DNA of 13,118 nucleotides, taken from NCBI GenBank assembly GCA_031260235.1, contig JAIRKG010000046.1, forward strand, positions 1 to 13,118, written 5' to 3'. The position numbers and the translations under genes were made by a program. The notes beneath the pieces are model-generated. The model ran no database searches. It saw nothing but the letters and a program-made list of their open reading frames with translations, and was not told the origin of the DNA. The stretch comes from Dysgonamonadaceae bacterium. GTDB taxonomy: Bacteria; Bacteroidota; Bacteroidia; Bacteroidales; Azobacteroidaceae. Positions 1-6,888 of the stretch are shown here, piece after piece. Every line of letters starts with the position of its first letter. The stretch's first letter is position 1.

Positions 1-21
1 ATGTCAATAAAATTTTTATGA
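1..21 (+). CDS. possible 3' end of an upstream gene (last six codons)
   Basis: Frame 1 is open from the window edge and reads MSIKFL then TGA at 19-21. That TGA overlaps the ATG of the next gene (18-20) in an ATGA arrangement, exactly the junction used between the next two genes (524-527). This suggests, but cannot prove, that the operon starts upstream of the window and that its genes are translationally coupled. The stretch is far too short to identify a product, and it could simply be leader DNA. Confidence 0.3.
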   Translation: MSIKFL

Positions 22-527
22 AAAAGAATTGCTTAGCATTTATATTCATTTTGTTATTCACCGGCAGTCTGTACAGTCAGAATGTCTATAAAGAAGCTGT
101 GGAGAAGACAATAGGAACAGAAACCTATCTGTTTTCAACTAACCCCGAAGGTCATGTCAAAAACAAGAGAAACAGTATCGGGATTGATAACGTGATTGAT
201 AACTGGTGTGATACTTGGCGAGTAGATAGTTCCAAGCCCGGAAATGCATCTATAGATTCGATATTTAAATCTGCTTTCGCAAAAGACAAGTTGAGGGAAT
301 GGGTAGAAAAAGAGATTGCATTTTCGCTTCAATTGTATTGCGACGCCAAAGGAAATGTATTGGAAGTTGAACTTTTTGGCAGAAATATGCAATCTTTATC
401 ATTAGAAGATATTGTCAAAATTGAACAGACCGCAAAAAAATGCAAGTGGAAATTTTATTTTACCTGTCCCGATACAAAATATTATTTGATAGGTAAAAGA
501 GTACAAATCTCAAAGCTGGCAGAATGA
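18..527 (+). CDS. secreted protein of unknown function, 169 aa
   Basis: I do not recognise the family with certainty. Residues 1-21 form a Sec signal peptide (two Lys, hydrophobic core, end SLYSQ), so the mature protein should be periplasmic or secreted. The mature part has four Cys (64, 108, 142, 150), which could form disulfides. The segment at about 96-150 (SLQLYCDAKGNVLEVEL, then a helix and a beta strand) resembles the small alpha/beta fold seen in TonB C-terminal-like and related Bacteroidales secreted proteins; that is only an impression. Its stop overlaps the next start (ATGA, 524-527), so the two are probably translationally coupled. It lies at the front of the metal-receptor gene run, and base composition is more AT-rich than in the receptor gene. 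No Shine-Dalgarno is visible, as usual for Bacteroidota. Confidence 0.75.
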   Translation: MKKNCLAFIFILLFTGSLYSQNVYKEAVEKTIGTETYLFSTNPEGHVKNKRNSIGIDNVIDNWCDTWRVDSSKPGNASIDSIFKSAFAKDKLREWVEKEIAFSLQLYCDAKGNVLEVELFGRNMQSLSLEDIVKIEQTAKKCKWKFYFTCPDTKYYLIGKRVQISKLAE

Positions 528-1021
528 AACGCAACATGATTATTCTATTCTTTTTATTGTCTGTTTTGACGTCTGCGCAGGCGCAGGAAACACTGCCCTA
601 TAAACCGTGGCAAGAGTTCAACAACGATACGCTTAAATATCTGGAATATAATTTTAATACAAGAGGCACCCAATACAAAGGCAGGACAGTAAAGGAACTG
701 TTCGATGATTTTGAATTGCCGGTTACATTTATTGTTGATTGGATGCTAGGGGACAATGGAATAGTTAGTCTTTATCTGGGTATACATTCCGTACAGGGAC
801 AGGAAGACAAACCGAATGATTTGTATGATTATTATGTGGAGATATTTTTTGCAAATCCGCTTTTACCTGATGATTTCAGGAAAGTATATGATCATAGAAT
901 CAGCACCAAATGGACGCCCCAAGTATACGAATTTCTAAAAGACTTGGAGCTATCGAGAACAGGTAGTAATCCTTATATCATTGAACGGCGTAAGCGAGAA
1001 GCAGAAAAAACAGGTAATTGA
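524..1021 (+). CDS. secreted protein of unknown function, 165 aa
   Basis: Family not recognised. Residues 1-20 are a clear signal peptide ending SAQA, so cleavage before QETLPY is likely. The mature protein is acidic, rich in Tyr, Asp and Phe, and contains no Cys. The middle (about 60-110) alternates hydrophobic and polar residues, as in a beta-rich fold (VTFIVDWMLGDNGIVSLYLG). The C-terminus (about 125-165) is charged and helical, ending in a Lys/Arg/Glu-rich tail. The start overlaps the previous stop by 4 nt, and only 3 nt separate its stop from the next ATG, so it is almost certainly co-transcribed with the TonB-dependent receptor. A periplasmic or surface accessory role for that receptor is an inference from position only. 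Confidence 0.75.
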   Translation: MKRNMIILFFLLSVLTSAQAQETLPYKPWQEFNNDTLKYLEYNFNTRGTQYKGRTVKELFDDFELPVTFIVDWMLGDNGIVSLYLGIHSVQGQEDKPNDLYDYYVEIFFANPLLPDDFRKVYDHRISTKWTPQVYEFLKDLELSRTGSNPYIIERRKREAEKTGN

Positions 1022-1024
1022 AAA

Positions 1025-3313
1025 ATGAAATATAAAATGAAAAGAAAAACAATCCATTTCTACGCAGTAAGCATCCTGTTGCTGCTGCTTTTATGTCCGG
1101 TTACGGCAACCGCCCAAACCGTGAAAGGGCGCGTCTATTCTCTCGAAAAGGGCAAGAAACTTCCCCTGCCGGGTGCAAGCGTCTATTTTGCAAATGAAAC
1201 CGGCGGCGCGGTAACCGATGGGCGCGGCGCTTTCCAAATCGAAAAGCAGGCCGAAGGCGGCAAGTATCTCATAGCCGGTCTCGCAGGATTTACTTCCGAC
1301 AGCGTTTGGGTAACCAAAGCCCAAAGCAACCTCGAATTTGTACTTGTCGAAGATATCGAACTGCAAGAGGTAGTCATCAGCAAAGCCCGGCAAGGCACAG
1401 TCCTTTCGCGTCTTACAATCGGCAAGACGGAACTCATCACCTCCACCGGAATGGCAAAAATGGCCTGCTGCAACCTTTCCGAAAGTTTTGAAAACAGCGC
1501 AACCGTTACTGTCGGTTTCACCGACGCCGTGTCGGGAACCAAACAAGTGCAGTTACTCGGTTTGCCCGGCATATACAGCCAGTTGCTGGCAGAAAATGTT
1601 CCCAACATGCGCGGCCTGCTTTCCCCTTTCGGATGGGGATACATACCGGGAAGCTGGATGGAATCCATTCAAGTATCGAAAGGCGCTTCGTCTGTGGTGA
1701 ACGGTTACGAATCCGTTGCCGGACAGATCAACATGGAACTTAAGAAGCCAAACTACACCGAACCGCTGTTTATCAATGCCTACAGCGATCTGCTCGGACG
1801 CTATGAAGCCAACGTCACTTCGGCAACACAGGTGGCTAAAAACCTCTGGACAGGGCTGCTCCTGCACGGTTCCGCAGAAACGGGGACGCACGACTACAAC
1901 GGCGATACGTTTAGCGATATGCCGGAATCCAAATTAGTTAACCTTTACAATCGCTGGTTCTACCTTAACGAGTCGGGCATACAGTCGCGCACCGGTATCC
2001 GGTTTTTGTATGACAACAAGGAAGGCGGACAGCATGACGCTCATTTTAACAACGACGACGACCATAACCACTACCAAACACACCTCAACAACAGGAGTTT
2101 TTCGGTCGAAAACAAAACCGGTCTCACAGTCGGCAGCAGGGAAGGACAAAGTTTGGGGATTATCAGCAGTTTCACTTCTTCGGAAGTAAACCTCAATTAC
2201 GGGAAAAAATCCTTTCGCGGCACGCAAAACTCCTTCTACGGCAATGCCATTTTTACATCCGGCTTCAACGATGCACACCGGTACACGGCAGGTGTGAGCT
2301 TTGTTTATGATGATTACGGAACGGATTTTCTGGACAGCCTTTCGTTCAATCTCACTCCCCGAACGCCCCTGAACAGACGGGAAGCCGTTTCCGGCATTTT
2401 TGCCGAATATACATTTTCGATAAAAGACCGGTTGGATATTATCCTTGGACTTCGGGAAGACTATAACAGCCGCTACGGATGGCTTTTTACGCCCCGCGCC
2501 AACCTGCGATACAGTATCATCGAAGAACTTGTGTTTCGTGCATCTGCCGGTAAAGGATACCGGTCGCCCAACGTTATCGTTGATAATATCGGACTGCTGG
2601 CAACGTCCCGCAAGTTCAATCTCGACGAGATAAACGGACTGAACATCGAAAGCGCATGGAATTACGGAGGAAACATCAGTGCCTATATACCGGTGTGGGA
2701 TAAACAGATCTTAACGATCAGCGCAGATTACTTTCATACGCAATTCCAAAATCAGGCGGTAATTGATATGGAGCGCGATCACAACAGCGTCTATTTTTAC
2801 AACCATGCCGGAACATCCTCAACCGACGTTTGGCAGGTCGATTTTTCGCTCACCCCTTTCAAAGGATTTGACCTGTTTGCCGCTTTCCGCTATAACGATA
2901 CAAAAATCACCTACTCGGCAGAAAACGGTCAGCGATATGTCATGGAAAAACCGTTGATTTCGCGCTATCGTGGATTGGTCAATTTGGCCTATGCTACTCC
3001 GCTGCGCAAATGGGTATTCGATTTCACTGCACAAATAAACGGACCTTCACGAATACCGGGGCTGAATGGATACGACTCGCAAGTTCGATATTCCGAACAG
3101 TTCCCGATCTATTTTGCGCAGGTAACGAAAAATACGAAACGGTTTGATATTTATGCCGGTTCGGAAAATATCCTTGATTTCAAACAGACAAATCCAATCC
3201 TGAATGCCGATAATCCTTTTGGTCGGGATTTCGATTCTTCTCTGGTCTGGGGTCCTGTAGTGGGACGGAAAATATATGCCGGCATCAGGTGGCGGATAGG
3301 AAAATTGCCTTGA
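1025..3313 (+). CDS. TonB-dependent outer-membrane receptor, heavy-metal (copper-type) family
   Basis: An energised outer-membrane transporter: a 22-strand barrel closed by a plug and driven by TonB. Order: signal peptide (to about residue 30, ending TATAQ), a carboxypeptidase-regulatory-like beta domain typical of Bacteroidota (about 32-118: VKGRVYSL...LPGASVYF...TDGRGAF), a plug (about 125-240: LLGLPGIYSQLLAENVP, IQVSKGASSVVNGYESVAGQI), then the barrel to 762. The plug has a CC pair (148-149) in MACCNLSESFENSATV, characteristic of the Bacteroidota receptors that sit next to HMA metal-binding proteins. Residues about 330-354 form a segment rich in His, Asp and Asn (HDAH, DDDHNHYQTH), a plausible metal-capturing outer loop. 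The HMA gene downstream supports metal uptake, with copper the best guess. A second ATG at 1037 (MKRKTIHF) gives a more conventional signal peptide and may be the true start. Confidence 0.93.
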   Translation: MKYKMKRKTIHFYAVSILLLLLLCPVTATAQTVKGRVYSLEKGKKLPLPGASVYFANETGGAVTDGRGAFQIEKQAEGGKYLIAGLAGFTSDSVWVTKAQSNLEFVLVEDIELQEVVISKARQGTVLSRLTIGKTELITSTGMAKMACCNLSESFENSATVTVGFTDAVSGTKQVQLLGLPGIYSQLLAENVPNMRGLLSPFGWGYIPGSWMESIQVSKGASSVVNGYESVAGQINMELKKPNYTEPLFINAYSDLLGRYEANVTSATQVAKNLWTGLLLHGSAETGTHDYNGDTFSDMPESKLVNLYNRWFYLNESGIQSRTGIRFLYDNKEGGQHDAHFNNDDDHNHYQTHLNNRSFSVENKTGLTVGSREGQSLGIISSFTSSEVNLNYGKKSFRGTQNSFYGNAIFTSGFNDAHRYTAGVSFVYDDYGTDFLDSLSFNLTPRTPLNRREAVSGIFAEYTFSIKDRLDIILGLREDYNSRYGWLFTPRANLRYSIIEELVFRASAGKGYRSPNVIVDNIGLLATSRKFNLDEINGLNIESAWNYGGNISAYIPVWDKQILTISADYFHTQFQNQAVIDMERDHNSVYFYNHAGTSSTDVWQVDFSLTPFKGFDLFAAFRYNDTKITYSAENGQRYVMEKPLISRYRGLVNLAYATPLRKWVFDFTAQINGPSRIPGLNGYDSQVRYSEQFPIYFAQVTKNTKRFDIYAGSENILDFKQTNPILNADNPFGRDFDSSLVWGPVVGRKIYAGIRWRIGKLP

Positions 3314-3353
3314 TAAGTTAAGAATTAAAAAACAAAAATTAATAAATAATAAA

Positions 3354-3974
3354 ATGAAACAAATCAGATTATTTGCTGTATTGGTTATGGCTGTATGGCT
3401 CGCCGCCTGTGGCGAAAACGAGAGCAACAAGCTGGAACAGACCATTTCTTTCGAGGCTTTGCCGCCGCATAACCTGAGTGAAGGAAGTTTTGAACTGCAG
3501 GCAAGCGCTACGTCGGGACTGCCGGTTACGTTCCGCAGCAGCAACCCTCTCACGGCTTCCGTCAACGGGCGGACGGTTACGCTCCGAAAAGCAGGTTCCC
3601 TCAATATTACCGCCTCCCAGCAGGGAAACGACTCCTGGTATGAAGCGCCCGACGTGGTGCGCCCCCTGATTGTCGGCGAAGACAACAACCCCGGCAAAAA
3701 GGACCAGACAATCACCTTCAATCTGAACGATACGGAATGGAAATCCAGTTATGGAGCTTTAACGCTTGAAGCTACCGCTTCGTCCGGTTTGCCGGTTACA
3801 TTCACATCGAGCAATCCTGAAATAGCAACCATAGACGGAAACATACTTCAGTTGCAAGACGGCAGATACGTAGATTTTTCCATAATGCTTACCGCCACGC
3901 AGTCCGGCAACAGCGAATACAATGCGGCGCCGCCGGTATCAAAAGTAATCAGCGTAGAGCACGACACGCATTAA
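3354..3974 (+). CDS. lipoprotein with two tandem Ig-like repeats
   Basis: Residues 1-19 are a lipoprotein signal with the lipobox LAAC, so Cys19 should be acylated. The residues after it (GENESN) are mildly acidic; Bacteroidota surface lipoproteins often have acidic residues there, so cell-surface display is possible but not shown. The rest is two copies of a beta-sandwich-like repeat (about 30-103 and 118-202), each with a GLPVTF, SSNP and ITA/LTA-type core and ending in N-x-x-Y-x-A-P. They resemble the bacterial Ig-like (Big/MBG-type) domains of adhesins and surface proteins. It starts 40 nt after the metal receptor and lies 53 nt before the HMA gene. It may be a binding partner or surface scaffold for the receptor, but nothing metal-specific is visible (no Cys or His cluster). 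Confidence 0.85.
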   Translation: MKQIRLFAVLVMAVWLAACGENESNKLEQTISFEALPPHNLSEGSFELQASATSGLPVTFRSSNPLTASVNGRTVTLRKAGSLNITASQQGNDSWYEAPDVVRPLIVGEDNNPGKKDQTITFNLNDTEWKSSYGALTLEATASSGLPVTFTSSNPEIATIDGNILQLQDGRYVDFSIMLTATQSGNSEYNAAPPVSKVISVEHDTH

Positions 3975-4027
3975 AAATAACCGAATATTCGCACTATTTA
4001 TAAACAAATCAACAAATAAACAAACAA

Positions 4028-4345
4028 ATGAAAATGAAACAATTTTTTGGATGCCTGATGGCAATGTCTATGCTTGTAAGTCCGGGAGTAGCTCAGGACA
4101 AAAAAGAAGGGAAAAAGAAAAAAACGGAAGAGGTTACTTTTGTCGTCAACTTGTTTTGCGAAAAGTGTAAAGCCAAGATAGAACGACATATTTCATGGGA
4201 AAAAGGAGTAAAAGACCTGACCGTTGATCTGGATAAAAAAACCGTTACGATCCAATACGATCCGTCCAAAACGAATGAACAAAAACTGAAAGAAGCAATC
4301 GAAAATTTGGACTATACTTGCGGAATAGACGAAGAAATTGATTAG
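4028..4345 (+). CDS. secreted HMA-domain metal-binding protein (copper chaperone-like), 105 aa
   Basis: Residues 1-22 are a signal peptide (ending GVAQ), followed by a Lys-rich linker (about 25-33) and a single heavy-metal-associated domain (about 35-100) with a ferredoxin-like beta-alpha-beta-beta-alpha-beta pattern. The metal-binding CxxC is C44-E-K-C47. The classical first position (M-x-C-x-x-C) is not Met here: the sequence reads LFCEKC. The core VKDLTVDLDKKTVTIQYDPS is typical of HMA domains. An extra Cys98 near the C-terminus could be a third ligand. Unlike cytosolic CopZ/Atx1 it should sit in the periplasm, where it could receive Cu(I), or another soft metal, from the receptor upstream. 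It is the last gene of the plus-strand run; repeats follow immediately. Confidence 0.88.
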   Translation: MKMKQFFGCLMAMSMLVSPGVAQDKKEGKKKKTEEVTFVVNLFCEKCKAKIERHISWEKGVKDLTVDLDKKTVTIQYDPSKTNEQKLKEAIENLDYTCGIDEEID

Positions 4346-4351
4346 ATCCTT

Positions 4352-4461
4352 GTGATTCCGCTTCGCGGTTCGCAATCCCACCGCGTCATTGCGAGGCGAA
4401 GCGAAGCAATCCAGAAAGAAACAACCCCGTCATTGCGAGGGCAAAGCCCGAAGCAATCCAG
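4352..4461. repeat. cluster of three REP-like palindromes (left cluster)
   Basis: Two well-preserved copies lie at 4384-4414 and 4428-4461. Both begin CGTCATTGCGAG and end AAGCAATCCAG; the arms ATTGC and GCAAT are complementary. The centre differs: GGCGAAGCG in the first, the self-complementary GGGC-AAA-GCCC in the second. A decayed copy in the opposite orientation lies at 4352-4376 (ATTCC, CGCTTCGCGG, GCAAT). The same family appears inverted at 10256-10360. The cluster fills the convergent gap between the HMA gene and folA. Confidence 0.85.
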
Positions 4462-4490
4462 AGAAAAAACCGCCCTCATTGAAAATTAAT

Positions 4491-4517
4491 CCTGCGGGGG
4501 GAGACTTCCCCCGCTGG
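4491..4517 (-). terminator. hairpin downstream of folA, possible terminator
   Basis: GCGGGGG (4494-4500) pairs perfectly with CCCCCGC (4508-4514). A G-U and an A-U pair extend the stem inward to a 3-nt loop (GAC). Read on the minus strand, the stem lies just beyond the folA stop (4526-4528) and is followed by a moderately U-rich stretch (ATTAATTTTC). The U tract is weak, so termination efficiency is uncertain. Confidence 0.5.
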
Positions 4518-4525
4518 CTTAACGA

Positions 4526-5017
4526 CTAACGCCGCTCGTATTCGAAGAATGAGAAGGGATAGCGATTTGCTTCGTCGGCAGGAAAAGTTTCCCGACTCGT
4601 TTCCTGCCAAAAGGAGAAATCTATCGGCGGAAAGAAAATATCCGCGTCGGGAAAATCGGCGTATATTTTGGTAAGATACAGTTTGTCGGCAATCGGCAAG
4701 GCTTGTTCATAAATCTGCGCACCGCCGATGATAAACGTCTCTTCTGTGGTAAGAAGTTTGATAAGAGCATAATCCAGTGACGGATATATTTCTGCCCCTT
4801 CTATTTTCAAATCAATATTTCGGCTGATAACAATATTCCGGCGATTGGGAAGAGTCCCTGTGGGTAGCGATTCAAACGTTTTTCGTCCCATAATAACCGG
4901 ATGACAGGATGTGATTGCTTTAAAATGCTTCAAATCGGACGGTAAATGGCAAAGCAAGCCGCCGTTCCTGCCGATTTCACCGTTTCTTCCGACGGCAGCG
5001 ATTACTGAAAGAATCAT
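4526..5017 (-). CDS. folA: dihydrofolate reductase
   Basis: Reduces 7,8-dihydrofolate to tetrahydrofolate with NADPH in the cytoplasm, regenerating the cofactor consumed by the thymidylate synthase encoded just upstream. At 163 aa it is normal length. Visible: the N-terminal strand [10 protein letters not shown], the substrate-binding acid D28 in [10 protein letters not shown] (the E. coli D27 equivalent), the NADPH-contact segment MGRKTFESL (about 43-51), [10 protein letters not shown], and the [11 protein letters not shown] motif with the G98-G99 pair. Odd point: where most bacterial enzymes have the near-invariant Trp (E. coli W22), this protein has Cys23 ([10 protein letters not shown]). 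The codon is TGC, one base from TGG. The start overlaps the thyA stop by 4 nt (5014-5017), so translation is probably coupled. Confidence 0.96.
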   Translation of the reverse strand: MILSVIAAVGRNGEIGRNGGLLCHLPSDLKHFKAITSCHPVIMGRKTFESLPTGTLPNRRNIVISRNIDLKIEGAEIYPSLDYALIKLLTTEETFIIGGAQIYEQALPIADKLYLTKIYADFPDADIFFPPIDFSFWQETSRETFPADEANRYPFSFFEYERR

Positions 5018-5808
5018 ACGGCGACCTCCCCTTTGATATGTGGATGAGGATCATAACCGACTAATTCAAAATCTTCATACCGGAAATCAAGAATACTTTT
5101 TATATCAGGGTTGATTTTCATTTCAGGCAGCGGGCGGGGTTTACGAGTCAGTTGTAATTTCACCTGTTCCATGTGATTGTTGTAGATATGCGCATCGCCG
5201 AAAGTATGTACGAAATCGCCTGCATGCAAGCCCGTTACCTGTGCAACCATCTTCAACAACAGGGCATAAGAGGCAATATTGAACGGCACTCCCAAAAAAA
5301 TATCCGCACTCCGTTGATATAATTGCAAAGAAAGTTTTCCGCCGGCAATATAAAACTGGAAAAAGCAGTGGCAAGGCGGCAGTTTCATTTGAGGAATATC
5401 AATCACATTCCATGCGCTGACAATGATTCGCCGCGAATCGGGGTTGTTTTTAATAGTATGAATTACTTCGCTGATTTGGTCGATATGTCCTCCCGAATAA
5501 TCCGGCCACGAGCGCCATTGATGGCCATATACGGGGCCTAAATTGCCGTCCGCATCTGCCCATTCGTTCCAGATTCGCACGCCGTTTTCGTTCAGGTAAC
5601 GGATGTTGGTATCTCCTTTCAAAAACCAAAGCAGTTCGTAAATAATGGATTTCAAATGCAGTTTCTTGGTTGTCAACACCGGAAAACCTTCTGCAAGGTC
5701 GAATCGCATTTGGTGGCCGAAAATGCTTTTCGTTCCGATGCCTGTGCGGTCTTCTTTTTCTACGCCTTCGGACAGTACTCGCTTTAATAAATCTAAATAT
5801 TGTATCAT
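5014..5808 (-). CDS. thyA: thymidylate synthase
   Basis: Methylates dUMP to dTMP with 5,10-methylene-tetrahydrofolate, releasing dihydrofolate for the neighbouring reductase. It is 264 aa, the same length as E. coli ThyA, and the key residues fall at the same numbers: R21 (phosphate binding), catalytic C146 in [10 protein letters not shown], the R126-R127 pair in SRRIIV, D169 in [12 protein letters not shown] and N177. No gaps or breaks are visible. It is the first gene of a two-gene minus-strand operon with folA, divergent from surE across 99 nt. A Bacteroides-type -7 box (TACCTTTG, read on minus) lies at 5847-5854, about 40 nt upstream of the start. Confidence 0.98.
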   Translation of the reverse strand: MIQYLDLLKRVLSEGVEKEDRTGIGTKSIFGHQMRFDLAEGFPVLTTKKLHLKSIIYELLWFLKGDTNIRYLNENGVRIWNEWADADGNLGPVYGHQWRSWPDYSGGHIDQISEVIHTIKNNPDSRRIIVSAWNVIDIPQMKLPPCHCFFQFYIAGGKLSLQLYQRSADIFLGVPFNIASYALLLKMVAQVTGLHAGDFVHTFGDAHIYNNHMEQVKLQLTRKPRPLPEMKINPDIKSILDFRYEDFELVGYDPHPHIKGEVAV

Positions 5809-5846
5809 TTGTGGGGGAATATAAATTCTTTAGCATTTTCACTTCA

Positions 5847-5854
5847 CAAAGGTA
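5847..5854 (-). promoter_or_regulatory. candidate -7 promoter box for thyA-folA
   Basis: On the minus strand this reads TACCTTTG, a full match to the Bacteroides sigma-factor -7 consensus TAnnTTTG. It sits 38 nt before the thyA start. I see no convincing TTTG -33 box at the usual distance. Confidence 0.55.
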
Positions 5855-5876
5855 CAAACTATATTATAATAATCGC

Positions 5877-5884
5877 TACCTTTG
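5877..5884 (+). promoter_or_regulatory. candidate -7 promoter box for surE
   Basis: TACCTTTG on the plus strand matches TAnnTTTG and ends 23 nt before the surE ATG, implying a short leader. It also argues against the upstream in-frame ATG at 5800 as the surE start, since that would lie before the promoter. No clear -33 TTG is visible. Confidence 0.55.
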
Positions 5885-5907
5885 CCAATCAGTCAAAAAG
5901 CAAATGT

Positions 5908-6678
5908 ATGGCAACTTCAAAAAAACCGCTTATTTTAATTACTAATGACGACGGGGTTAATGCTTTAGGCATTACAAAATTAATAGAATCTATAGCGCCC
6001 TTGGGCAAAGTAGTAGTCGTAGCGCCCAACCGCCCGCGTTCGGGAATGTCAAGCGCTATTTCGTGTATCGACCCGATTCGGGTTTCGCTGTTGAAAGACG
6101 AGGGCGATTTGACGGTTTATTCCTGTACGGGCACGCCGGTCGATTGCGTTAAAATAGGATTTGACCGGCTGTTAGATCGCAAACCCGATTTGCTTGTTTC
6201 GGGCATCAATCACGGTTCCAACGCGGCAATCGCTGTCATTTATTCGGGGACGGTGGGTGCCGCACTCGAAGGCTGTATCATTGGGATTCCTTCCATCGCC
6301 GTTTCGTTGACCGATCATTCTCCCTGCGCCGATTTCAGTGAAGCCGCCCGAATAGGCAAGTCCGTAGCGGAAAAAGTACTTCAAAACGGTCTTCCCGAAG
6401 GCATCTGCCTGAATTTGAACGTGCCTAATATTCCCAAAGTAAAAAGTTTGAAAGTCAGTTCGCAAACGCCCGGACGCTGGGTGAGAGAACTTGAAGAAAT
6501 GAAAGACCCCACCGGAAAAAGCATTTTTTGGCTGACCGGCGAATTTTTCAACCAAGACCCTGCGAATGAAAACAGCGATGAATGGGCGCTCGCCAACGGT
6601 TATGCAGCGCTCGTACCTTTGCGGATTGATATGACAGCGCATGATTTTATACAAAAAATCAAGCATTGGGAAGAATAA
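5908..6678 (+). CDS. surE: 5'/3'-nucleotidase SurE
   Basis: Cytoplasmic divalent-metal-dependent phosphatase that releases phosphate from nucleoside 5'- and 3'-monophosphates; linked in other bacteria to stationary-phase survival. The start chosen is MATSKKPLILITNDDG at 5908, giving 256 aa, a normal SurE length. The open frame extends upstream to an ATG at 5800, but that would add 36 unrelated residues and begin inside the region opposite thyA. Metal and active-site residues visible: D14-D15 in ITNDDG, S45 in APNRPRSGMSS, and the SGINHGSNAAIAVIYSGTVGAALEG loop carrying the ligand Asn. It is transcribed divergently from thyA-folA, so nucleotide breakdown and dTMP synthesis share one control region. 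No terminator hairpin is seen before the next promoter. Confidence 0.95.
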   Translation: MATSKKPLILITNDDGVNALGITKLIESIAPLGKVVVVAPNRPRSGMSSAISCIDPIRVSLLKDEGDLTVYSCTGTPVDCVKIGFDRLLDRKPDLLVSGINHGSNAAIAVIYSGTVGAALEGCIIGIPSIAVSLTDHSPCADFSEAARIGKSVAEKVLQNGLPEGICLNLNVPNIPKVKSLKVSSQTPGRWVRELEEMKDPTGKSIFWLTGEFFNQDPANENSDEWALANGYAALVPLRIDMTAHDFIQKIKHWEE

Positions 6679-6712
6679 AATCCAAAATTTTTTAGTTTTT
6701 TCTTAAAAACAC

Positions 6713-6742
6713 TTGTTTGTTTGTTTTATTCGCGTATATTTG
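6713..6742 (+). promoter_or_regulatory. Bacteroides-type promoter for the RRM gene
   Basis: A TTG at 6713-6715 lies 19 nt upstream of TATATTTG (6735-6742), a full match to the TAnnTTTG -7 box at canonical spacing. This is the best promoter in the window. Transcription should begin near 6749, leaving a leader of about 120 nt before the RRM ATG at 6869, which is long for Bacteroidota. Confidence 0.7.
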
Positions 6743-6762
6743 TGCCCATATTTGAGTTCTTT

Positions 6763-6813
6763 ATGACAGCTTTATCTTATTCTTTTCGAAATTACTCGTC
6801 TTTTGTACTATAA
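6763..6813 (+). CDS. putative 16-aa leader peptide in the RRM gene leader
   Basis: ATG at 6763 opens a 16-codon frame (MTALSYSFRNYSSFVL) ending in TAA at 6811-6813. It lies inside the predicted leader of the RRM gene, about 14 nt after the expected transcription start. Its stop codon is one base from the left arm (6815-6824) of a sequence complementary to the early RRM codons. There is no homology or composition evidence that it is translated; position is the only argument. It is Ser-, Tyr- and Phe-rich, with no run of one residue as in classical attenuators. Confidence 0.3.
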   Translation: MTALSYSFRNYSSFVL

Positions 6814-6814
6814 G

Positions 6815-6888
6815 CCTGCAATAATCCTCAATTGATTTTATTTAATTTTTTATATTTATTTTTTTACGATGAACATTTTTATTGCAGG
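6815..6888 (+). promoter_or_regulatory. leader element complementary to early RRM codons
   Basis: CCTGCAATAA (6815-6824) is a perfect reverse complement of TTATTGCAGG (6879-6888), which spans about codons 4-7 of the RRM gene. The 54-nt loop is extremely A/T-rich and contains the start codon (6869). If it folds in the mRNA, the start region is closed in a loop. Whether it regulates translation is inferred. Confidence 0.4.

Noticed and set aside
1091..1668. Long minus-strand open frames inside the first receptor gene
   Set aside because: Shadows of the GC-richer coding strand; the plus-strand product is a complete, recognisable receptor domain series.
3047..3721. 224-codon open frame on the minus strand
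   Set aside because: It lies opposite the receptor and lipoprotein genes, spans their junction, and its translation has no signal, domain or low-complexity pattern of a real protein.
5800..5907. Longer surE start at 5800
   Set aside because: The extra 36 residues do not resemble SurE, start before the candidate promoter box, and lie in the region opposite thyA. MATSKKPLILITNDDG at 5908 is the natural N-terminus.
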